A stretch of DNA of 64,000 nt from Parasedimentitalea huanghaiensis (GTDB taxonomy: Bacteria; Pseudomonadota; Alphaproteobacteria; Rhodobacterales; Rhodobacteraceae), in NCBI RefSeq assembly GCF_009753675.1, contig NZ_WQLV01000003.1, forward strand, positions 27,681 through 91,680, in the 5' to 3' direction. Under the pieces are notes generated by a model that was not told the origin of the DNA, made no database searches, and worked only from the letters and a program-made list of their open reading frames with translations. A program made the translations under genes and the position numbers. This document shows positions 8,950 to 18,290 of this stretch, one piece after another (position 1 is the first letter of the stretch; each line of letters opens with the position of its first letter).

Positions 8950-10970
8950 TGACCAGCCCGTCAACTAATATCTCGTCAATGCCACCGGGCCCAGTGATCA
9001 AAAGTAAGCTGAGCCGTGATGATGTCATCATGCGCAGCGGCATGATTGTGATCGCCTTGTATCTGGTGGTGACACTGGCCTTTCCGCTCTACGCAATGCT
9101 GTCGAAATCTTTCTCGACCTACCGGTTTGAGCTGTCACAGTATGAAATGCAGGTTTCAGATCAGGACGGCGTGTTTGATGGGGCGATCTTGAATCCCGTA
9201 GATTTGAATGCCGCAACGGGTGCCTATTCCGATACTGATTTGAGCGCCGGCTCAGATAGCCGCCTGCCAGTCACCCAGCTGTTTCCTGATTTCAGTTTCC
9301 GCAGTCCGGTGATGTACCAGATCCGCAACGCCCAGCCTGGCGGGCGCTTTCTGGTGGGCTCCACCCTGCATGACGATACCGAATGGACCACCTTAGACAG
9401 CAACAGCTTCCGCCGTGTTCAGCTGCGCCCTGTGAAATCCACGGGTTTCGACAACTTTGTCAATTACTTCTCGACTCCTGCGTTGTTCAACTCGATCAAG
9501 AACTCCTTGTTCATCGCAGTTGTCAGCACCGTGGTCACCGTCACTCTGGCCTTTTGGTTTGCCTATGCTCTGAACCGAAGCTGTATGCGGTTCAAAGGCG
9601 TGTTCCGGCTGATTGCAATGGCTCCAATCCTGGTACCTTCGCTGTTGCCGGGGATTGCACTTGTCTATCTGTTCGGCAATCAAGGTATGCTCAAGGAACT
9701 GCTCTTTGGTGCCAGTATCTATGGCCCAATTGGCATTGTCATCGGTTCGGTATTCTTCACCTTTCCCCATGCTTTCCTGATCATCTCAACCGCGCTGGCG
9801 ATCTCTGATGCGCGGCTATACGAGGCGGCGTCATCGTTACGGGCCACGCCGTGGCGCACCTTCTGGACCGTTACCATTCCCGGTGCGCGCTACGGTCTGA
9901 TTTCCGCCAGCTTTGTGGTGTTCAATCTGGTCATCACCGATTTTGGCTTGCCCAAAGTGATCGGCGGCCAGTTCAACGTATTGGCAGTCGATATCTACAA
10001 GCAGGTGATTGGTCAGCAAAACTTTGAGATGGGCGCGGTGGTTTCCGTTGTTCTGATCATTCCGGCTATCTTTGCCTTCGCACTGGATCGGTATGTGCAA
10101 AGCAAACAGGTTGCTGCGCTTTCGGCGCGATCAGTTCCTTATCAACCCAATCCCAATCCAAAGATGGATCGGATTTTCCTAATCTACTCCAGCTTGGTTG
10201 GTCTCTTCATTGTTGGTATCCTTGCGGTTTGCCAATTTGCTGCGCTGATCAAGTTTTGGCCCTATGATCTAAGCTTGTCCCTGAACAATTACCAGTTCGA
10301 CAAAATGGATGGCGGCGGTTGGGGGTCTTACTACAACTCGATCAAGCTAGGTTTGATCACAGCAGTTGTAGGGACCGCAGTCATCTTCTTTGGGGCCTAT
10401 CTGGTTGAAAAATCCAAAGGCTTCCGAGTAGGCAGGTCGCTGTTCCAGATGATTGCAATGTTGCCGATGGCCATTCCGGGAATGGTCCTGGGCCTTGCTT
10501 ACATCTTCTTCTTCAACAACCCGTCCAATCCGCTGAATGTGATCTATGGAACCATGGCCATTCTGGTTATTTCCGCTGTCACACACTTTTACACAGTGTC
10601 GCACCTGACGGCGGTAACGGCATTGAAGCAAATGGATCGAGAATTTGAATCGGTGTCGGCGTCACTAAAACAGCCAACTCTGAAACTGTTCAGCAGGGTC
10701 ACAGTGCCCGTTTGTATGCCAGCGGTGCTGGATATTTCGATCTACCTGTTCGTCAACGCAATGACCACGGTGTCAGCGGTGGTGTTTTTGTACTCACCAA
10801 AAACCTCACTGGCCTCAATCGCGGTACTCAACATGGATGATGCAGGGGATATCGCACCTGCAGCGGCGATGGGAATGATGATCTTCTACACCAATGCTGC
10901 GGCCCGCATTTTGCACCTGATTGCCTCCAAAGGCATTCTGCGGCGGACGCAGGCCTGGCGCGCGCGCTAA
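8949..10970 (+). CDS. phnU: 2-aminoethylphosphonate ABC importer, fused double permease
   Basis: A 673-residue permease with two BPD_transp_1 domains in one chain: the first at about residues 180-380 (EAASSLRATPWRTFWTVTIPG coupling loop), the second at about 450-660 (loop near FESVSASLKQPTLKLF). The first membrane helix (about 30-52) is followed by a large soluble region of roughly 120 residues before the next helix. The two domains correspond to PhnU and PhnV, separate in Salmonella, so both halves of the channel are one polypeptide here. Translationally coupled to the ATPase; last gene before a strong terminator. Confidence 0.82.
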   Translation: MTSPSTNISSMPPGPVIKSKLSRDDVIMRSGMIVIALYLVVTLAFPLYAMLSKSFSTYRFELSQYEMQVSDQDGVFDGAILNPVDLNAATGAYSDTDLSAGSDSRLPVTQLFPDFSFRSPVMYQIRNAQPGGRFLVGSTLHDDTEWTTLDSNSFRRVQLRPVKSTGFDNFVNYFSTPALFNSIKNSLFIAVVSTVVTVTLAFWFAYALNRSCMRFKGVFRLIAMAPILVPSLLPGIALVYLFGNQGMLKELLFGASIYGPIGIVIGSVFFTFPHAFLIISTALAISDARLYEAASSLRATPWRTFWTVTIPGARYGLISASFVVFNLVITDFGLPKVIGGQFNVLAVDIYKQVIGQQNFEMGAVVSVVLIIPAIFAFALDRYVQSKQVAALSARSVPYQPNPNPKMDRIFLIYSSLVGLFIVGILAVCQFAALIKFWPYDLSLSLNNYQFDKMDGGGWGSYYNSIKLGLITAVVGTAVIFFGAYLVEKSKGFRVGRSLFQMIAMLPMAIPGMVLGLAYIFFFNNPSNPLNVIYGTMAILVISAVTHFYTVSHLTAVTALKQMDREFESVSASLKQPTLKLFSRVTVPVCMPAVLDISIYLFVNAMTTVSAVVFLYSPKTSLASIAVLNMDDAGDIAPAAAMGMMIFYTNAAARILHLIASKGILRRTQAWRAR

Positions 10971-10996
10971 ATACCACGGCGTTGTTAACGAGTATT

Positions 10997-11037
10997 CCCC
11001 CTGTCAAAGGTCAAACTTTGGCAGGGGGTACTTTTTT
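10997..11037 (+). terminator. Rho-independent terminator of the AEP importer operon
   Basis: Stem CCCCCTGTCAAAG / CTTTGGCAGGGGG with loop GTCAAA, then TACTTTTTT. The convergent LysR gene ends inside it: its TGA is at 11011-11013 in the loop and its last codons form part of the right arm. Confidence 0.85.
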
Positions 11038-11901
11038 AGTCTGTATGCCGCGAGCACAATCCATAAAGGCCCGGATCACTTTGACGTCTCGCCGCTGGCC
11101 GAGATGAACTAGGGATTCACTCATGGCAATATTAGTGCCGACGACCTGAATTGGCACCAGCCGTTCATCGTGGCCAAACTCTGCCAATGAAACAAACCCA
11201 ATCCCGGCACCCGAAGCCACCACTTCGCGTACAGCCTCGCGTCCTTCGGCCTCAATTGCTGGGGTGAGGGAAATACGTTGCTTTGCCGCCTCCTGAACCA
11301 GCTTTTCCCGAGTTTTTGAGCCAACTTCGCGGAAAACCAGTGGCATTTTTGACAGTTCTTTCAAGGTTACGGTTGTTTTTCCCGCCGGTAATAACCCTTT
11401 GCTGGCAAACCCAATAATTTCAGTGGCTCCCAGATCCAACACTTCCATGTCTTTGCCTGGTGATGGGCTGCCAGCGACGCCTATCTCGGCGTTATAGGCT
11501 CGCAGTTCTTCCAGGATTTCGCCGGTGTTACCCACGCGCAAACTGACTGTGACATTGGGATACCTGGTCCGAAACGTTCGCAAGATATCTGTAACATGAT
11601 GCGCAGAATCAGCGATGATACGCAGGGTGCCATCAATCGCTGCGCTGGTTTCAGACATATAGTCGTGGATGTGCTGTTCGATCTCAAAATACTGTTTGGT
11701 CATCAGAAACAAGCGTTCGCCAGCATCTGTCAGCCGAACCCGTTTACGATCCCGGCTGAACAATAAAACGTCATGTTCTTGTTCCAATTTGCGAACCTGT
11801 TCTGAAATTGCCGGTTGTGTCAGGTGCAGTGATTCAGCCGCACGAGAGAAGCCTCCCAATAGGGCGACATGATGAAATGCCTTCAACTGGCTATGGCGCA
11901 T
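11011..11901 (-). CDS. phnR: LysR-family regulator of AEP use
   Basis: A 296-residue LysR protein: N-terminal winged helix (SRAAESLHLTQPAISEQVRKLE region, residues 19-40) and periplasmic-binding-protein-like effector domain. It lies between the AEP importer and phnW and is divergent from phnW, with a palindrome 17-35 bp upstream of its start that is repeated before the importer. It is therefore the likely AEP-responsive activator of both transcripts and probably autoregulated. The symbol follows phnR usage for LysR regulators of phnWAY clusters; the effector is inferred. Confidence 0.8.
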   Translation of the reverse strand: MRHSQLKAFHHVALLGGFSRAAESLHLTQPAISEQVRKLEQEHDVLLFSRDRKRVRLTDAGERLFLMTKQYFEIEQHIHDYMSETSAAIDGTLRIIADSAHHVTDILRTFRTRYPNVTVSLRVGNTGEILEELRAYNAEIGVAGSPSPGKDMEVLDLGATEIIGFASKGLLPAGKTTVTLKELSKMPLVFREVGSKTREKLVQEAAKQRISLTPAIEAEGREAVREVVASGAGIGFVSLAEFGHDERLVPIQVVGTNIAMSESLVHLGQRRDVKVIRAFMDCARGIQTKKVPPAKV

Positions 11902-11917
11902 GAACAGCTTCCTTGTG

Positions 11918-11936
11918 CTATAGGGGGAACCTATAG
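11918..11936. promoter_or_regulatory. Putative LysR operator between phnR and phnW
   Basis: Perfect inverted repeat CTATAGG-GGGAA-CCTATAG, followed by A and then TTAATCGTTTTTT. Position (17 bp upstream of the LysR ATG, about 80 bp upstream of phnW) and T-N11-A geometry fit a LysR autoregulatory/activation site. It matches the site at 6515-6531 in arm sequence and spacing. Confidence 0.65.
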
Positions 11937-12014
11937 ATTAATCGTTTTTTACAATTTTACATATGGCCAGACATGCCGCAATGCTTACCTTGAAAAGAGT
12001 GTTCGGAGACCACC

Positions 12015-13202
12015 ATGACCAGCCGAGATAACGCGATAGAATCCCCCCGTCTGGGCGAACCTTACCTGCTGACGCCTGGGCCGCTAACCACCTCATATGC
12101 TGTAAAAGAATCCATGTTGCGCGACTGGGGTAGTTGGGATGATGACTTCCGCGCCATGACTGCTGAAATGCGCAGACGGCTGCTGGCGATGCTGGGGCAG
12201 GGCGCAGATGACTTTGACTGCGTTCCAATGCAGGGCAGTGGCACATTCTCGGTTGAGGCAATGCTGGGTAGCTTTGTGCCGCGTGACGGCAAGGTTCTGG
12301 TGTTGGCCAATGGAGCTTATGGCCAGCGCACGGCTCAGACCCTTGCATATCTGGGCCGCGATCATGTGATCTTGGACAAAGGTGATTACCTGCCGCCGCG
12401 CGGCGACGAAGTGGCGCAGATCCTGGCGGATGATCCGGCCATTACTCATGTGGTGGCGATCCACTGTGAAACCAGTTCTGGTATCTTGAACCCGGTGGAG
12501 GAAATTTCGCAGGTGACCTACGCTGCGGGGCGCAAGTTGCTGGTCGACAGCATGTCAGCCTTTGGTGCGATACCGCTGGAAGTGGCACAGGTGCGCTATG
12601 AGGCGCTGGTGTCTTCGGCCAACAAGTGTATCGAAGGCGTACCCGGATTTGGCTTTGTCATTGCCCGCAAGTCCGAGCTGGAAGCCGCCAAAGGCAACAG
12701 CACCTCGATCAGTCTGGACGTGCATGCCCAATGGGCCACTATGAACAAAACCGGCCAGTGGCGGTTCACGCCACCTACTCATGTGGTTGCTGCCTTTCTT
12801 GAAGCCCTGCGCGCCCATGAGGCTGAAGGCGGGGTCGAGGGCCGCGGCGCGCGCTACACCCGCAACCGCGATGTGATGGTGGCTGGTCTGCGCGAGTTGG
12901 GTTTTGAAACCTTGCTCAAAGATCGCTGGCTGTCGCCCATCATCGTTACCTTTTTCTGCCCGGCAGATCCGAAATTCGTCTTTAGCGAATTTTACGATCT
13001 GATGAAGGCAAAGGGCTTTATCATCTATCCCGGCAAGCTCACTGTGGTTGAAAGTTTCCGCATAGGCTGCATTGGCCAGATGGATGAACATGTAATGCGG
13101 CAGGTGATTGCCGCAGCAAAGGATACTCTGGCAGAGATGGGCGTGAAAACCGCGACACCTCCCGCCCGAGCACTGGAAGAACGCGCCAAATTGGCGGCCT
13201 GA
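12015..13202 (+). CDS. phnW: 2-aminoethylphosphonate:pyruvate aminotransferase
   Basis: A 395-residue fold-type I PLP aminotransferase. PLP lysine is K204 in [12 protein letters not shown], with D178 in [13 protein letters not shown] contacting the pyridine nitrogen and [11 protein letters not shown] at the N-terminus, all PhnW signatures. It converts AEP plus pyruvate to phosphonoacetaldehyde plus alanine in the cytosol. The length is slightly above the usual ~370 because of a C-terminal tail. First gene of phnW-phnA-phnY, divergent from the LysR regulator and under the shared palindrome. Confidence 0.93.
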   Translation: MTSRDNAIESPRLGEPYLLTPGPLTTSYAVKESMLRDWGSWDDDFRAMTAEMRRRLLAMLGQGADDFDCVPMQGSGTFSVEAMLGSFVPRDGKVLVLANGAYGQRTAQTLAYLGRDHVILDKGDYLPPRGDEVAQILADDPAITHVVAIHCETSSGILNPVEEISQVTYAAGRKLLVDSMSAFGAIPLEVAQVRYEALVSSANKCIEGVPGFGFVIARKSELEAAKGNSTSISLDVHAQWATMNKTGQWRFTPPTHVVAAFLEALRAHEAEGGVEGRGARYTRNRDVMVAGLRELGFETLLKDRWLSPIIVTFFCPADPKFVFSEFYDLMKAKGFIIYPGKLTVVESFRIGCIGQMDEHVMRQVIAAAKDTLAEMGVKTATPPARALEERAKLAA

Positions 13203-13220
13203 ATACGTAAAGGAAGACCC

Positions 13221-14465
13221 ATGACTACTATATCCCCTGTCGAAGCCAATGGCCGCATTTATCCCACCCCCAAGGTCTGCGCGATTGCGATCTGTCTGGA
13301 CGGCTGCGAGCCTGAGTACCTGGATAAGGCCATCGCTGATGGTCTGATGCCAACGCTGAAACGTATGCGTGAAACTGGCACTGACCGGCTAGCCCACTCG
13401 GTGATCCCATCGTTCACCAACCCCAACAACCTGTCCATCGCCACCGGTCGTCCGCCAATCGTGCATGGTATCTGTGGTAATTTCCTCTACGAGCCGGAAA
13501 CCGGTGAGGAAGTTATGATGAACGACGTGCGTTTCCTGCGCGCGCCCACAGTGTTCTCTAAGTTCTACGAGGCCGGTGCTAAGGTGGCGATTGTCACTGC
13601 CAAAGACAAGCTGCGCGCTTTGTTGGGTGCTGGCCTGTCATTTGATGATGACCGCGCCAAGTGTTTCTCGGCCGAGAAATCCGATACTTCGACGGCAGCT
13701 GAGCACGGTCAGGACGAGGCCAGCAAATGGCTGGGTATGGTTCAGCCCGAAGTCTATTCGGCTGATCTGTCCGAATTCGTCTTTGCTGCGGGCGTCAAAC
13801 TGCTGGCCGAGTGGCAGCCGGACGTGATGTATCTGACCACCACCGACTATGTGCAGCACAAATACGCGCCCGATGACGCAGACGCCAAATCGTTCTATGA
13901 AATGTTCGACAAGTATCTAGCGCAGCTGGACGAAATGGGCGCAGCGATTGTTGTCACTGCCGACCACGGCATGAAACCCAAGCATCTGGCCGATGGTTCG
14001 CCTGCGGTGATCTATGTGCAGGACGTGTTGGACGAATGGCTGGGTGAGGCCGCTGCGCGGGTGATCCTGCCAATCACTGACCCTTATGTGGTACATCACG
14101 GCGCGCTGGGATCTTTTGCCACCGCCTATCTGCCTGATGGCGCTGATCGGAACGACGTGGTCGCTCGCTTGCAGGCCATCCCGGGTATGACCCATGTTCT
14201 GACCCGAGAACGTGCTGTCGAAGATTTTGAACTGCCTGCCGACCGTATTGGCGATATCGTCATGGTCTCAGGCGAAAATATCTGCATCGGCACCTCTGAG
14301 CACCGCCACGATCTGGCTGCGCTGAATGAACCATTGCGCAGCCATGGCGGATTGACCGAGCAGGTTGTCCCCTTCATCGTCAACCGTGTGATCGATCTGG
14401 GCAGCAAACCGGATCTGCGCAATTTTGATGCGTTTTTCTACGCCACCACCGCGGCGGCGCTTTGA
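13221..14465 (+). CDS. phnA: Phosphonoacetate hydrolase
   Basis: A 414-residue member of the alkaline phosphatase/NPP superfamily. The nucleophile Thr is T66 in [13 protein letters not shown], and metal ligands include D27 (CLDGCEP), the [11 protein letters not shown] block and the C-terminal SHGG histidine. It hydrolyses phosphonoacetate to acetate and phosphate, the last step of the PhnW-PhnY-PhnA route. It lies 18 bp after phnW with AAGGAAG before its ATG. It is unrelated to the PhnA zinc-ribbon protein of E. coli that has the same symbol. Confidence 0.93.
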   Translation: MTTISPVEANGRIYPTPKVCAIAICLDGCEPEYLDKAIADGLMPTLKRMRETGTDRLAHSVIPSFTNPNNLSIATGRPPIVHGICGNFLYEPETGEEVMMNDVRFLRAPTVFSKFYEAGAKVAIVTAKDKLRALLGAGLSFDDDRAKCFSAEKSDTSTAAEHGQDEASKWLGMVQPEVYSADLSEFVFAAGVKLLAEWQPDVMYLTTTDYVQHKYAPDDADAKSFYEMFDKYLAQLDEMGAAIVVTADHGMKPKHLADGSPAVIYVQDVLDEWLGEAAARVILPITDPYVVHHGALGSFATAYLPDGADRNDVVARLQAIPGMTHVLTRERAVEDFELPADRIGDIVMVSGENICIGTSEHRHDLAALNEPLRSHGGLTEQVVPFIVNRVIDLGSKPDLRNFDAFFYATTAAAL

Positions 14466-14484
14466 TATGAAGGATAACCAGACC

Positions 14485-15936
14485 ATGGCAGACAAGATCG
14501 AAGTTCGCCACGAAGGCATGCGTATCGGGGGCAAGACAGTCTTTACCGATAACGTGATCGAGGTGAAGTATCCTTACACGGATGAAGTGATCGGAACGGT
14601 GCCTGCGGGCACCGCCGAACATGCCAGACAGGCCTTTGAAATTGCGGCCAACTATAAATCCAAACTCACCCGCTATGAGCGCAGCCAGATCCTGCAACGC
14701 GCTGGTGAGCTGATTGGCGAGCGGCGCGAGGATCTGGCCAAATGGCTGACACTGGAACTGGGCATCTGCCACCAGCACGCCATTTACGAGACCAAACGCG
14801 CGCAGGATGTCTACCAGTTTGCCTCGCATCAGGCGCTGAATGATGATGGTGAGATTTTTTCCTGTGACCTGACCCATAACGGTAAGGATCGTAAGATCTA
14901 TACCAAGCGGGAACCTGTGCGTACGATCTCAGCGATCACACCGTTTAACCACCCGCTGAATATGGTCAGTCACAAGATCGCTCCGTCGATTGCCACCAAC
15001 AACTGTATGGTCTGCAAGCCAACCGAGCTGACGCCGCTGACGGCAATTGCTCTGGCTGATATTCTGTATGATGCCGGTTTGCCGCCAGAAATGTTCCAGA
15101 TCGTTACTGGCCTGCCGCAGGACATCGGCGATGAAATGATCACCAATGATAACATCGACATCATCACCTTTACCGGTGGTGTGCCTGTGGGGAAAATCAT
15201 TGCGGACAAAGCCGGTTATAAGCGTCAGGCGCTGGAATTGGGCGGCAATGACCCGCTGATCATCTGCAACGATCTGAGTGATGAAGACCTTGAAAAGGCC
15301 GCAACAATTGCTGTGGCCGGTGCGACTGGAAACTCGGGCCAGCGTTGCACTGCGATCAAGCGTATCCTGGTGCAGGAAAGTGTTGCCGAGAAATTTGTGC
15401 CGCTGGTTCTGGAAAAAGCCAAGGCGATCAAGTTCGGTGATCCACAGGATCCTGAAACGCAACTGGGCTGTGTGATCCATTCCCAGGCGGCTGAGATTTT
15501 TGAAAACCGCGTCTATCAGGCCGAAAAAGAAGGGGCAAAAATTCTCTATCATCCCGGCCGTCAGGGCGCATTGCTGCCGCCAATTGTGGTTGACCACGTA
15601 CCCCATGACAGCGAGCTGGTGATGGAAGAAACTTTTGGACCCATCGTGCCAATTGTGCGGGTGCCAGACAATGACGAAGAGGTTATGGCAATCTCGAACT
15701 CAACCGAGTTTGGCCTGTCCTCGGGTGTTTGCACCAATGACCTGAACCGGGCGATTTCTTACATCAACGGGCTGGACGTAGGAACCTGCAACATCTGGGA
15801 ACAACCCGGATACCGCATTGAAACCTCGCCATTCGGCGGCATCAAGGACAGCGGCAATGGCGTCAAAGAAGGCGTGACTGAGGCGATGAAGTTCTTCACC
15901 AACGTCAAGACTTACTCGCTGCCCTGGCCCAACTAA
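14485..15936 (+). CDS. phnY: Phosphonoacetaldehyde dehydrogenase
   Basis: A 483-residue aldehyde dehydrogenase. Catalytic Cys is C288 in GNSGQRCTA, the general base E251 is in ELGGND, and [14 protein letters not shown] N-terminal cofactor residues are present ([10 protein letters not shown]). It oxidises phosphonoacetaldehyde to phosphonoacetate with NAD. ATG 14485 is preferred because AAGGA precedes it by about 10 nt; an in-frame ATG at 14467 (just after the phnA stop) and one at 14425 have no ribosome site. The length matches characterised PhnY. A strong terminator follows. Confidence 0.92.
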   Translation: MADKIEVRHEGMRIGGKTVFTDNVIEVKYPYTDEVIGTVPAGTAEHARQAFEIAANYKSKLTRYERSQILQRAGELIGERREDLAKWLTLELGICHQHAIYETKRAQDVYQFASHQALNDDGEIFSCDLTHNGKDRKIYTKREPVRTISAITPFNHPLNMVSHKIAPSIATNNCMVCKPTELTPLTAIALADILYDAGLPPEMFQIVTGLPQDIGDEMITNDNIDIITFTGGVPVGKIIADKAGYKRQALELGGNDPLIICNDLSDEDLEKAATIAVAGATGNSGQRCTAIKRILVQESVAEKFVPLVLEKAKAIKFGDPQDPETQLGCVIHSQAAEIFENRVYQAEKEGAKILYHPGRQGALLPPIVVDHVPHDSELVMEETFGPIVPIVRVPDNDEEVMAISNSTEFGLSSGVCTNDLNRAISYINGLDVGTCNIWEQPGYRIETSPFGGIKDSGNGVKEGVTEAMKFFTNVKTYSLPWPN

Positions 15937-15955
15937 CCCGGAACTCTCCCCGACT

Positions 15956-15984
15956 GCGGGGCCCCAACTGGGCCCCGCTTTTTT
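15956..15984 (+). terminator. Rho-independent terminator after phnY
   Basis: Perfect 9-bp GC stem GCGGGGCCC / GGGCCCCGC with loop CAACT and a T6 tail. It separates phnW-phnA-phnY from the following PLP-enzyme gene, so expression of the latter needs read-through or its own promoter. Confidence 0.9.
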
Positions 15985-16006
15985 CCACACTACTGGTCGA
16001 GGCATC

Positions 16007-17365
16007 ATGACACCCCAGATCGTACACACCGAAGGGGAGTCCAATACCTCGGACGCCCGCAAAGCCTGGCTGAAAAAGTCCATCGGCCCAAAATCCAAAC
16101 CTCTGCTGGCGCGTGATTCCGAAGCGTTTCTACATCAAAGCCTGTCCAGCCCCTGTGTCAGCACCATCGCCAAGGCGGATGGCATCTGGATTGAGGACAA
16201 GGATGGGCACCGGTTCATGGATTTCCATGGTAACTCGGTCCACCATATCGGTTATGGCCACCCCAAACTGATTGCTGCTATCAAGGCCCAACTAGATGAT
16301 CTGCCCTTTGCCCCACGTCGTTTCACCAATGATCCGGCTGTGGAACTGGCTGAAAAGCTGGCCGAAATCGCCCCTGGTGACCTAAGCAAGGTCCTGTTCA
16401 CCACCGGCGGATCTGACGCCAACGAAGTGGCGCTAAAAATCGCCCGTGCGGCCACCGGCCGGTTCAAAACAGTCTCCTTTTGGGATGCCTTTCACGGCGC
16501 GGGCCTTGGTGCTTCGTCGGTTGGTGGCGAAGCAACGTTTCGCAGCCATATTGCCGGGCCGCTACTGCCGGGCACCGAACACATCGCACCGTTCCACCCA
16601 ACCCGTTGCCCCTATGGTCACAAAACGCTGGAAGACAGCGCCACGGCCTGCGCCAATATGCTCGATTATGTGTTGGAGCGTGAAGGCGATGTCTCAGCTG
16701 TCATCGCTGAGGCGATGCGCGCAGTACCGATTGTGCCGCCGCCGGGTTTCTGGAAGGCGATCCGCGCAATCTGTGACAAACATGGCGCGCTGTTGATCTT
16801 GGATGAAATTCCCACGGGTCTGGGCAAAACCGGCAAGATGTTCTGCTGTGAACATGATGAGATTGTTCCGGATATCCTGACAGTGGGCAAGGCCCTTGGC
16901 GGTGGGATCTTGCCAATAGCCGCCTGTATCGTGCGTCCTGAACTGGATGTCTGTGGTGACTTTGCCATTGGGCATTACACCCATGAAAAAAACCCGGTTA
17001 CGGCCCGCGCGGCCCTGACCACAATTCAGATTATCCAAGAAGACGGGCTTGTCGAACGTGCCGCCGAACTTGGAGATTATGCGCTGGCTAAGTTACACAG
17101 CCAATTGGATGATCTTTCAATTGTCGCGGATATCCGAGGTCGTGGACTGATGTTTGGGGTGGAGATCGTCAATAACAACACCGACAAAACCCCCGATGTC
17201 GGCCGTGCTGAAAAGATCTATTACGCCTGTCTGGAGGCAGGGCTCAGCTACAAGATCTCACAGGGGTCAGTGCTGACACTGTCGCCGCCACTGACCATAT
17301 CCCGCGAAGATTTGGACGTCGCACTGGATATCGTCATCGCAGCAATTAGGGATGAAACCGTGTGA
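16007..17365 (+). CDS. pbfA: Class-III PLP enzyme, probable (R)-1-hydroxy-2-aminoethylphosphonate ammonia-lyase
   Basis: A 452-residue aminotransferase class-III fold enzyme. PLP lysine K295 is in LTVGKALGGGI, D266 in LILDEIPTGLGKTG, and the phosphate-binding TGGSDANE is at 133-140. Class-III PLP genes placed beside phnW/phnY/phnA have been shown to be PbfA, an ammonia-lyase turning (R)-1-hydroxy-AEP into phosphonoacetaldehyde and ammonia, which feeds PhnY. Location 70 bp after phnY supports this; the sequence alone cannot separate lyase from transaminase. Its stop overlaps the DMT permease start (GTGA). Confidence 0.68.
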   Translation: MTPQIVHTEGESNTSDARKAWLKKSIGPKSKPLLARDSEAFLHQSLSSPCVSTIAKADGIWIEDKDGHRFMDFHGNSVHHIGYGHPKLIAAIKAQLDDLPFAPRRFTNDPAVELAEKLAEIAPGDLSKVLFTTGGSDANEVALKIARAATGRFKTVSFWDAFHGAGLGASSVGGEATFRSHIAGPLLPGTEHIAPFHPTRCPYGHKTLEDSATACANMLDYVLEREGDVSAVIAEAMRAVPIVPPPGFWKAIRAICDKHGALLILDEIPTGLGKTGKMFCCEHDEIVPDILTVGKALGGGILPIAACIVRPELDVCGDFAIGHYTHEKNPVTARAALTTIQIIQEDGLVERAAELGDYALAKLHSQLDDLSIVADIRGRGLMFGVEIVNNNTDKTPDVGRAEKIYYACLEAGLSYKISQGSVLTLSPPLTISREDLDVALDIVIAAIRDETV

Positions 17366-18201
17366 GTTCGACCACCTTTCTAATCGTCCTTGGTGCGGCG
17401 TTCCTGCACGCATTTTGGAACGCCGTTGTCAAAGGTGCCGGCGACAAGACGATTATGTTGGGGATGATCGCGCTCGGGCATGTGGTGCCGGGTGTGATAC
17501 TTGTCATGATGTATCCATCCCCCGGCTGGGGGGCTGTTCCCTATGTGATTGCATCAACTGTGATCCACTGGGGCTACTATTTCTTACTGAACGTTGCCTA
17601 TCGGTTGGGCGATCTCAGCATGATTTATCCAATAACCCGAGGGCTGTCTCCGGTGCTGATTGCATTGGGTGCGCAGTTTTGGGTAGGCGAGACACTGCCC
17701 TGGCTGGCCTGGATTGGTGTGTTTACCATATCCGGTGGTGTGCTGATCCTGACCAAGGGCATTGTGCGTGGCGGCATACCGCTTGGTGGCGTCTTGGCGG
17801 CGGTAGGGGCCGCCGTCATTGTGGCGTCTTATTCACTGGTCGATGGTGTAGGTGTGCGCCAAGCAGACAACGCAATGGGTTACATTGGTTGGCTCTATGT
17901 TTCTGAACTGGCAGTCGCGGTCTTTGTTTTTGGCACCCGTTGGCGACGGCTGCGGCAAACCAAGGCAAAAACCCTGGTCCTGGGCTATCTTGGAGGGGTG
18001 CTATCAGGCACCGCCTATGGGTTGGTGTTATATGCCAACACAATGGCACCGCTGGGTGTCGTATCGGCCGTACGTGAAACTTCGGTTATTTTTGCCGCGA
18101 TGATAGGCGTGATGTGGTTTGGCGAAGGCCCCAAACGCCGACGCTTGCTCGCGGGTGTCATTGTGTCCTTGGGTATCATCTGTATCGGGTTGACCAAATA
18201 G
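17362..18201 (+). CDS. EamA/DMT-family membrane transporter
   Basis: A 279-residue protein with about ten membrane helices and two EamA repeats. FLHAFWNAVVKGAGD near the N-terminus is typical of this family. GTG start overlaps the TGA of the PLP-enzyme gene, so the two are translationally coupled. DMT proteins move amino acids or small metabolites; linkage suggests uptake or export of a phosphonate or an amino by-product such as alanine, but nothing in the sequence fixes the substrate. Confidence 0.8.
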   Translation: MSSTTFLIVLGAAFLHAFWNAVVKGAGDKTIMLGMIALGHVVPGVILVMMYPSPGWGAVPYVIASTVIHWGYYFLLNVAYRLGDLSMIYPITRGLSPVLIALGAQFWVGETLPWLAWIGVFTISGGVLILTKGIVRGGIPLGGVLAAVGAAVIVASYSLVDGVGVRQADNAMGYIGWLYVSELAVAVFVFGTRWRRLRQTKAKTLVLGYLGGVLSGTAYGLVLYANTMAPLGVVSAVRETSVIFAAMIGVMWFGEGPKRRRLLAGVIVSLGIICIGLTK

Positions 18202-18290
18202 CTTAGCAAAAAGAGTGGCGTCTCTCGGATTCCGTTGTAGTTTCAATGGGACACCGGAACGAACAAACCGGTCGAACAAGGAGGAACGCC

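Noticed and set aside
16007..17365. Assignment of the class-III PLP gene as a plain omega-amino acid:pyruvate transaminase
   Set aside because: Fold motifs allow it, but the position directly after phnW-phnA-phnY favours PbfA; kept as an alternative at lower weight.
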